Shown here: in pieces, positions 58,471-64,000 of the stretch | Layout: the number at the start of each line of letters is the position of its first letter | How positions within the stretch are numbered: position 1 is the first letter of the stretch | Assembly: GCF_964355755.1 (NCBI RefSeq) | Contig: NC_092671.1 | Location: 5,591,001 to 5,655,000, forward strand | Direction: 5' to 3' | DNA: 64,000 nt | Source: Antedon mediterranea | Taxonomy: Eukaryota; Echinodermata; Crinoidea; Comatulida; Antedonidae | The notes under the pieces: model-generated | The model's database searches: none | What the model saw: only the letters and a program-made list of their open reading frames with translations | What the model was told of the DNA's origin: nothing | Program-made: the position numbers and the translations under genes

Positions 58471-58542
58471 AGGGTCTACCGAGACTTGAACTCGGATCAC
58501 TGGATTCAAAGTCCAGAGTGCTAACCATTACACCATAGAAAC
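58471..58542 (-). pseudogene. tRNA-Gln(TTG), two acceptor mismatches
   Basis: 2:71 and 3:70. Confidence 0.6.
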
Positions 58543-58636
58543 GATGCTTGACAACGAAGAAGTAAAAAAAATTTCAATAAAACAATAAATTCACGTTTAA
58601 TTATTTTGTCTAAAAAGACATGACCAACGAAATATC

Positions 58637-58708
58637 AGGCTCTACCGAGACTTGAACTCGGATCACTGGATTCAGAGTCCAGAGTGCTAACCATTACACC
58701 ATAGAAAC
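58637..58708 (-). tRNA. tRNA-Gln(CTG), 2:71 mismatch
   Basis: Plus 3:70 wobble. Confidence 0.55.
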
Positions 58709-58801
58709 GATGCTTGACAACGTAGAAGTAAAAAAAATTCAATAAAATAATAAATTCACGTTTAATTATTTTGTCTAAAAAGACATGACCAACAAAATAT
58801 C

Positions 58802-58873
58802 AGGTTCTACCGAGACTTGAACTCGGATCACTGGATTCAAAGTCCAGAGTGCTAACCATTACACCATAGAACC
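58802..58873 (-). tRNA. tRNA-Gln(TTG)
   Basis: Consensus copy. Confidence 0.9.
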
Positions 58874-58967
58874 GATGCTTGACAACGTAGAAGTAAAAAA
58901 AAATTCAATAAAATAATAAATTCACGTTTAATTATTTTGTCTAAAAAGACATGACCAACAAAATATC

Positions 58968-59039
58968 AGGTTCTATCGAGACTTGAACTCGGATCACTGG
59001 ATTCAAAGTCGAGAGTGCTAACCATTACCCCATAGAACC
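58968..59039 (-). pseudogene. tRNA-Gln(TTG), G29C class
   Basis: Triple mismatch. Confidence 0.7.
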
Positions 59040-59132
59040 GATGCTTGACAACGTAGAACTAAAAAAAAATCAATAAAACAATAAATTCACGTTTAATTAT
59101 TTTGTCTAAAAAGACATGACCAACAAAATATC

Positions 59133-59204
59133 AGGTTCTTCCGAGACTTGAACTCGGATCCCTGGATTCAAAGTCCAGAGTGCTAACCATTACACCATAG
59201 AACC
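59133..59204 (-). tRNA. tRNA-Gln(TTG), 7:66 mismatch
   Basis: As 56763. Confidence 0.6.
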
Positions 59205-59296
59205 GATGCTTGACAACGTAGAAGTAAAAAAAATCAATAAAATAATAAATTTACGTTTAATTATTTTGTCTAAAAAGACATGACCAACAAAATATC

Positions 59297-59368
59297 AGGT
59301 TCTACCGAGACTTGAACTCGGATCACTGGATTCAAAGTCCAGAGTGCTAACCATTACACCATAGAACC
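59297..59368 (-). tRNA. tRNA-Gln(TTG)
   Basis: Consensus; the counterpart 56927 has decayed. Confidence 0.9.
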
Positions 59369-59463
59369 GATGCTTGACAACATAGAAGTCAAAAAAAAAT
59401 TCAATAAAATAATAAATTCACGTTTAATTATTTTGTCTAAAAAGACATGACCAACAAAATATC

Positions 59464-59535
59464 AGGTTCTATCGAGACTTGAACTTAGATCACTGGATTC
59501 AAAGTCCAGAGTGCTAACCATTACACCATAGAACC
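59464..59535 (-). pseudogene. tRNA-Gln(TTG), T stem damaged
   Basis: As 57094 with a good acceptor. Confidence 0.6.
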
Positions 59536-59628
59536 GATGCTTGACAACGTAGAAGTAAAAAAAAATCAATAAAACAATAAATTCACGTTTAATTATTTTG
59601 TCTAAAAACACATAACCAACAAAATATC

Positions 59629-59700
59629 AGGTTCTACCGAGACTTGAACTCGGATCACTGGATTCAAAGTCCAGAGTGCTAACCATTACACCATAGAACC
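59629..59700 (-). tRNA. tRNA-Gln(TTG)
   Basis: Consensus; opens the shortened 1.87-kb unit. Confidence 0.9.
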
Positions 59701-59796
59701 AATGCCTGACGACAACGTAGAAGTCAAAAAAATTCAATAAAATAATAAATTCACGTTTAATTATTTTGTCTAAAAACACATGACCAACAAAATATT

Positions 59797-59864
59797 AGGT
59801 TCTACCAAGACTTGAACTCGGATCACTGGATTCAGAGTCCAGAGTGCTAACCATTATACCATCC
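59797..59864 (-). pseudogene. Chimeric tRNA-Gln(CTG), acceptor deletion
   Basis: The left half carries the private markers of copy 57427 (TTAGG, CCAAGAC) and the right half those of copy 57922 (ATTATACCATCC): a recombination joint that removed three monomers. Confidence 0.85.
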
Positions 59865-59976
59865 GATGCTTGACGAAATTAGAAGTTAAAAAAATTCGAC
59901 AAATATCAATTCTTTTGAAAAAGAATTAAATCACGTTAAACTATTTTGTTTTAAAACGCATGATTAACAAACTATC

Positions 59977-60048
59977 AGATTCTACCGAGACTTGAACTCG
60001 GATCACTGGATTCAAAGTCCAGAGTGCTAACCATTACACCATAGAACC
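59977..60048 (-). tRNA. tRNA-Gln(TTG), G2-U71
   Basis: Duplicate of 58102. Confidence 0.75.
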
Positions 60049-60158
60049 ACTGCTTGCCAACGTAGAAGTTAAAAGAACTCGACGAAACAAATTCTTTTGA
60101 AAAATAATTAAATCACGTTAAATTATTTTGTTAAAAAAGACATGACCAACAAATTATC

Positions 60159-60230
60159 AGGTTCTACCGAGACTTGAACTCGGATCACTGGATTCAGCGT
60201 CCAGAGTGCTAACCATTACACCATAAAACA
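60159..60230 (-). pseudogene. tRNA-Gln(CTG), U33G
   Basis: Duplicate of 58284. Confidence 0.8.
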
Positions 60231-60345
60231 GGTGCTTGAGCAAAGAAGAAGTAAACGGAATTTGACGAAATGCAATTCTTTTTTTGAAAAAGAATTAAAT
60301 CACGTTTAATTTTGTTGTTTTAAGAGACATGACCAACAAAATATC

Positions 60346-60417
60346 AGGGTCTACCGAGACTTGAACTCGGATCACTGGATTCAAAGTCCAGAGTGCTAAC
60401 CATTACACCATAGAAAC
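60346..60417 (-). pseudogene. tRNA-Gln(TTG), two acceptor mismatches
   Basis: Duplicate of 58471. Confidence 0.6.
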
Positions 60418-60511
60418 GATGCTTGACAACGAAGAAGTAAAAAAAATTTCAATAAAATAATAAATTCACGTTTAATTATTTTGTCTAAAAAGACATGACC
60501 AACGAAATATC

Positions 60512-60583
60512 AGGCTCTACCGAGACTTGAACTCGGATCACTGGATTCAGAGTCCAGAGTGCTAACCATTACACCATAGAAAC
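60512..60583 (-). tRNA. tRNA-Gln(CTG), 2:71 mismatch
   Basis: Duplicate of 58637. Confidence 0.55.
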
Positions 60584-60676
60584 GATGCTTGACAACGTAG
60601 AAGTAAAAAAAATTCAATAAAATAATAAATTCACGTTTAATTATTTTGTCTAAAAAGACATGACCAACAAAATATC

Positions 60677-60748
60677 AGGTTCTACCGAGACTTGAACTCG
60701 GATCACTGGATTCAAAGTCCAGAGTGCTAACCATTACACCATAGAACC
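60677..60748 (-). tRNA. tRNA-Gln(TTG)
   Basis: Consensus copy. Confidence 0.9.
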
Positions 60749-60842
60749 GATGCTTGACAACGTAGAAGTAAAAAAAAATTCAATAAAATAATAAATTCAC
60801 GTTTAATTATTTTGTCTAAAAAGACATGACCAACAAAATATC

Positions 60843-60914
60843 AGGTTCTATCGAGACTTGAACTCGGATCACTGGATTCAAAGTCGAGAGTGCTAACCAT
60901 TACCCCATAGAACC
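60843..60914 (-). pseudogene. tRNA-Gln(TTG), G29C class
   Basis: Triple mismatch. Confidence 0.7.
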
Positions 60915-61007
60915 GATGCTTGACAACGTAGAAGTAAAAAAAAATCAATAAAACAATAAATTCACGTTTAATTATTTTGTCTAAAAAGACATGACCAACA
61001 AAATATC

Positions 61008-61079
61008 AGGTTCTTCCGAGACTTGAACTCGGATCCCTGGATTCAAAGTCCAGAGTGCTAACCATTACACCATAGAACC
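61008..61079 (-). tRNA. tRNA-Gln(TTG), 7:66 mismatch
   Basis: As 59133. Confidence 0.6.
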
Positions 61080-61171
61080 GATGCTTGACAACGTAGAAGT
61101 AAAAAAAATCAATAAAATAATAAATTTACGTTTAATTATTTTGTCTAAAAAGACATGACCAACAAAATATC

Positions 61172-61243
61172 AGGTTCTACCGAGACTTGAACTCGGATCA
61201 CTGGATTCAAAGTCCAGAGTGCTAACCATTACACCATAGAACC
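61172..61243 (-). tRNA. tRNA-Gln(TTG)
   Basis: Consensus copy. Confidence 0.9.
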
Positions 61244-61338
61244 GATGCTTGACAACATAGAAGTCAAAAAAAAATTCAATAAAATAATAAATTCACGTTT
61301 AATTATTTTGTCTAAAAAGACATGACCAACAAAATATC

Positions 61339-61410
61339 AGGTTCTATCGAGACTTGAACTTAGATCACTGGATTCAAAGTCCAGAGTGCTAACCATTACA
61401 CCATAGAACC
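61339..61410 (-). pseudogene. tRNA-Gln(TTG), T stem damaged
   Basis: As 59464. Confidence 0.6.
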
Positions 61411-61503
61411 GATGCTTGACAACGTAGAAGTAAAAAAAAATCAATAAAACAATAAATTCACGTTTAATTATTTTGTCTAAAAACACATAACCAACAAAAT
61501 ATC

Positions 61504-61575
61504 AGGTTCTACCGAGACTTGAACTCGGATCACTGGATTCAAAGTCCAGAGTGCTAACCATTACACCATAGAACC
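61504..61575 (-). tRNA. tRNA-Gln(TTG)
   Basis: Consensus; opens the third unit. Confidence 0.9.
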
Positions 61576-61671
61576 AATGCCTGACGACAACGTAGAAGTC
61601 AAAAAAATTCAATAAAATAATAAATTCACGTTTAATTATTTTGTCTAAAAACACATGACCAACAAAATATT

Positions 61672-61743
61672 AGGTTCTACCAAGACTTGAACTCGGATCA
61701 CTGGATTCAAAGTCCAGAGTGCTAACCATTACACCATAGAACC
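61672..61743 (-). tRNA. tRNA-Gln(TTG)
   Basis: Counterpart of CTG copy 57427 (same CCAAGAC marker) but with TTG: an anticodon switch between paralogues. Confidence 0.82.
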
Positions 61744-61836
61744 AATGCTTGACAACGTAGAAGTCAAAAAAGTTCAATAAAATAATAAATTCACGTTTAA
61801 TTATTTTGTCTAAAAAGACATGACCAACAAAATATC

Positions 61837-61908
61837 AGGTTCTACCGAGACTTGAACTCGGATCACTGGATTCAAAGTCCAGAGTGCTAACCATTAAACC
61901 ATAGAACC
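61837..61908 (-). tRNA. tRNA-Gln(TTG), G12U
   Basis: As 57592. Confidence 0.65.
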
Positions 61909-62001
61909 TATGCTTGACAACGTAGAAGTCAAACAAATTCAATAAAATAATAAATTTACGTTTAATTATTTTGTCTAAAAAGACATGACCAACAAAATAT
62001 C

Positions 62002-62073
62002 AGGTTCTACCGAAACTTGAACTCGGATCACTGGATTCAAAGTCTAGAGTGCTAACCATTACACCATAGAACC
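62002..62073 (-). tRNA. tRNA-Gln(TTG), 29:41 mismatch
   Basis: As 57757. Confidence 0.55.
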
Positions 62074-62166
62074 GATGCTTGACAACGTAGAAGTCAAAAA
62101 AATTCAATAAAATTATAAATTCACGTTTAATTATTTCGTCTTAAAACACATGACTAACAAAATATC

Positions 62167-62234
62167 AGGTTCTACCGAGACTTAAACTCGGATCACTGGA
62201 TTCAAAGTCCAGAGTGCTAACCATTATACCATCC
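62167..62234 (-). pseudogene. tRNA-Gln(TTG), acceptor deletion and C56U
   Basis: As 57922. Confidence 0.85.
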
Positions 62235-62346
62235 GATGCTTGACGAAATTAGAAGTTAAAAAAATTCGACAAATATCAATTCTTTTGAAAAAGAATTAAA
62301 TCACGTTAAACTATTTTGTTTTAAAACGCATGATTAACAAACTATC

Positions 62347-62418
62347 AGATTCTACCGAGACTTGAACTCGGATCACTGGATTCAAAGTCCAGAGTGCTAA
62401 CCATTACACCATAGAACC
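62347..62418 (-). tRNA. tRNA-Gln(TTG), G2-U71
   Basis: As 58102. Confidence 0.75.
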
Positions 62419-62528
62419 ACTGCTTGCCAACGTAGAAGTTAAAAGAACTCGACGAAACAAATTCTTTTGAAAAATAATTAAATCACGTTAAATTATTTTG
62501 TTAAAAAAGACATGACCAACAAATTATC

Positions 62529-62600
62529 AGGTTCTACCGAGACTTGAACTCGGATCACTGGATTCAGCGTCCAGAGTGCTAACCATTACACCATAAAACA
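62529..62600 (-). pseudogene. tRNA-Gln(CTG), U33G
   Basis: As 58284. Confidence 0.8.
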
Positions 62601-62715
62601 GGTGCTTGAGCAAAGAAGAAGTAAACGGAATTTGACGAAATGCAATTCTTTTTTTGAAAAAGAATTAAATCACGTTTAATTTTGTTGTTTTAAGAGACAT
62701 GACCAACAAAATATC

Positions 62716-62787
62716 AGGGTCTACCGAGCCTTGAACTCGGATCACTGGATTCAAAGTCCAGAGTGCTAACCATTACACCATAGAAAC
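62716..62787 (-). pseudogene. tRNA-Gln(TTG), acceptor and T-arm changes
   Basis: Two acceptor mismatches and a T-loop/stem border change. Confidence 0.6.
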
Positions 62788-62881
62788 GATGCTTGACAAC
62801 GAAGAAGTAAAAAAAATTTCAATAAAATAATAAATTCACGTTTAATTATTTTGTCTAAAAAGACATGACCAACGAAATATC

Positions 62882-62953
62882 AGGCTCTACCGAGACTTGA
62901 ACTCGGATCACTGGATTCAGAGTCCAGAGTGCTAACCATTACACCATAGAACC
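62882..62953 (-). tRNA. tRNA-Gln(CTG)
   Basis: U3-G70 wobble. Confidence 0.8.
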
Positions 62954-63046
62954 GATGCTTGACAACGTAGAAGTAAAAAAAAATCAATAAAACAATAAAT
63001 TCACGTTTAATTATTTTGTCTAAAAACACATGACCAACAAAATATC

Positions 63047-63118
63047 AGGTTCTACCGAGACTTGAACTCGGATCACTGGATTCAAAGTCCAGAGTGCTAA
63101 CCATTACCCCATAGAACC
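63047..63118 (-). tRNA. tRNA-Gln(TTG), U11G
   Basis: D-stem 11:24 mismatch. Confidence 0.6.
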
Positions 63119-63211
63119 AATGCTTGAAAACGTAGAAGTAAAAAAAATTCAATAAAATAATAAATTCACGTTTAATTATTTTTTCTAAAAAGACATGACC
63201 AACAAAATATC

Positions 63212-63283
63212 AGGTTCTACCGAGACTTGAACTCGGATCAATGGATTCAAAGTCCAGAGTGCTAACCATTACACCATAAAACA
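63212..63283 (-). pseudogene. tRNA-Gln(TTG), 27:43 and 1:72 mismatches
   Basis: A mosaic: TTG body with the G1U 5' end normally found in CTG copies. Confidence 0.6.
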
Positions 63284-63398
63284 GGTGCTTGAGCAAAGAA
63301 GAAGTAAACGGAATTTGACGAAATGCAATTCTTTTTTTGAAAAAGAATTAAATCACGTTTAATTTTGTTGTTTTAAGAGACATGACCAACAAAATATC

Positions 63399-63470
63399 AG
63401 GGTCTACCGAGACTTGAACTCGGATCACTGGATTCAAAGTCCAGAGTGCTAACCATTACACCATAGAAAC
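63399..63470 (-). pseudogene. tRNA-Gln(TTG), two acceptor mismatches
   Basis: 2:71 and 3:70. Confidence 0.6.
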
Positions 63471-63564
63471 GATGCTTGACAACGTAGAAGTAAAAAAAAT
63501 TTCAATAAAATAATAAATTCACGTTTAATTATTTTGTCTAAAAAGACATGACCAACGAAATATC

Positions 63565-63636
63565 AGGCTCTACCGAGACTTGAACTCGGATCACTGGATT
63601 CAAAGTCCAGAGTGCTAACCATTACACCATAGAACC
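63565..63636 (-). tRNA. tRNA-Gln(TTG)
   Basis: U3-G70 wobble, here with TTG although this flank class usually has CTG. Confidence 0.8.
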
Positions 63637-63729
63637 AATGCTTGAAAACGAAGAAGTCAAAAAAATTCAATAAAATAATAAATTCACGTTTAATTATTTT
63701 TTCTAAAAAGACATGACCAACAAAATATC

Positions 63730-63801
63730 AGGTTCTACCGAGACTTGAACTCGGATCAATGGATTCAAAGTCCAGAGTGCTAACCATTACACCATAGAAC
63801 C
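63730..63801 (-). tRNA. tRNA-Gln(TTG), 27:43 mismatch
   Basis: Single anticodon-stem mismatch. Confidence 0.6.
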
Positions 63802-63894
63802 GATGCTTGACAACGTAGAAGTAAAAAAAAATCAATAAAATAATAAATTTACGTTTAATTATTTTGTCTAAAAAGACATGACCAACAAAATATC

Positions 63895-63966
63895 AGGTTC
63901 TACCGAGACTTGAACTCGGATCACTGGATTCAAAGTCCAGAGTGCTAACCATTACACCATAGAACC
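63895..63966 (-). tRNA. tRNA-Gln(TTG)
   Basis: Consensus; last copy before the window edge, so the array continues. Confidence 0.9.
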
Positions 63967-64000
63967 AATGCTTGACAACGTAGAAGTCAAACAAATTCAA

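Larger units (their letters stand above)
57259..62881 (-). repeat. 2.37/1.87-kb higher-order unit, three rounds
   Basis: Rounds start at 57259 (14 monomers), 59629 (11 monomers) and 61504 (follows the first pattern to about 62881). Round 2 is the deleted version, joined at the chimeric copy 59797-59864. Confidence 0.9.
35324..64000 (-). repeat. Tandem array of about 155 tRNA-Gln monomers
   Basis: Every 164-190 bp a minus-strand tRNA-Gln unit recurs, interrupted once by a LINE, and the array runs off the right edge. Two spacer types occur: a 164-166-bp monomer (spacer with AATAAAATAATAAATTCACG and GTCTAAAAAGACATGACC) and a 180-190-bp monomer (spacer with an AATTCTTTT-GAAA-AAGAATT hairpin and ACGCATGAT). 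In transcription sense each gene is preceded by ACTTCTACGTTGTCAAGCATC-like sequence and, in most copies, followed within 6 nt by a TTTT terminator (CTGATATTTT). Consensus copies have acceptor GGTTCTA/TAGAACC, D stem, anticodon stem CTGGA/TCCAG, T stem CCGAG/CTCGG and discriminator T. Individual copies follow; numbering of base positions is standard tRNA numbering. Confidence 0.98.

Noticed and set aside
35324-64000. CRISPR-like regular repeats
   Set aside because: The repeat is a tRNA gene and spacers are near-identical; the surroundings are eukaryotic.

Overview
The window is AT-rich eukaryotic DNA from an animal. The left gene is a clear KIF23 (MKLP1) orthologue with 18 visible exons. The genes are intron-rich with GT-AG junctions, and the noncoding DNA carries hAT-like, Tc1/pogo-like and other MITEs, tRNA-derived SINEs and a CR1/L2-type LINE. 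I infer a marine invertebrate deuterostome, perhaps an echinoderm, but with low confidence because no species-diagnostic sequence is present.

Layout. Positions 1-9,607 (minus strand) hold KIF23, whose 3' end runs at or just beyond the left edge. Positions 9,608-10,381 are a shared head-to-head promoter region. Positions 10,382-19,598 (plus strand) hold a 17-coding-exon gene for a predicted 1,224-residue protein with a myristoylation-type N-terminus, a long acidic repeat-bearing region, leucine-rich repeats, an RRM-like segment and a charged helical tail; I do not recognise it as a named family. Positions 20,866-22,083 contain two identical single tRNA-Gln(TTG) genes on the plus strand. Positions 22,084-35,323 are gene-poor and contain MITEs, hairpins and short duplications.

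From 35,324 to the right edge, the window is one huge tandem array of tRNA-Gln monomers, all on the minus strand. I located 155 tRNA-length copies by eye in about 28.6 kb, repeating every 164-190 bp. About 107 have anticodon TTG and about 44 have CTG. The rest are a TTA (UAA-reading) copy, a CTC copy and two that have lost the anticodon. Many copies keep a perfect acceptor stem, internal promoter boxes and a TTTT terminator. Many others belong to recurrent damaged classes: a 4-nt acceptor deletion, U33 or C56 changes, a 6-nt D-arm insertion, or T-loop deletions. Higher-order repeats of about 1.03, 3.25 and 2.37/1.87 kb show the array evolving by unequal exchange, and a 5'-truncated LINE has inserted inside one copy.

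The observations I rate highest are the array itself with its interleaved TTG and CTG decoders and damaged-copy classes, a family of tiny hairpin insertions (about 20-27 bp) flanked by 7-11 bp direct repeats, and a strongly over-represented octamer TAGGCCTA that is seen as a presence/absence insertion between homologous tRNA copies.
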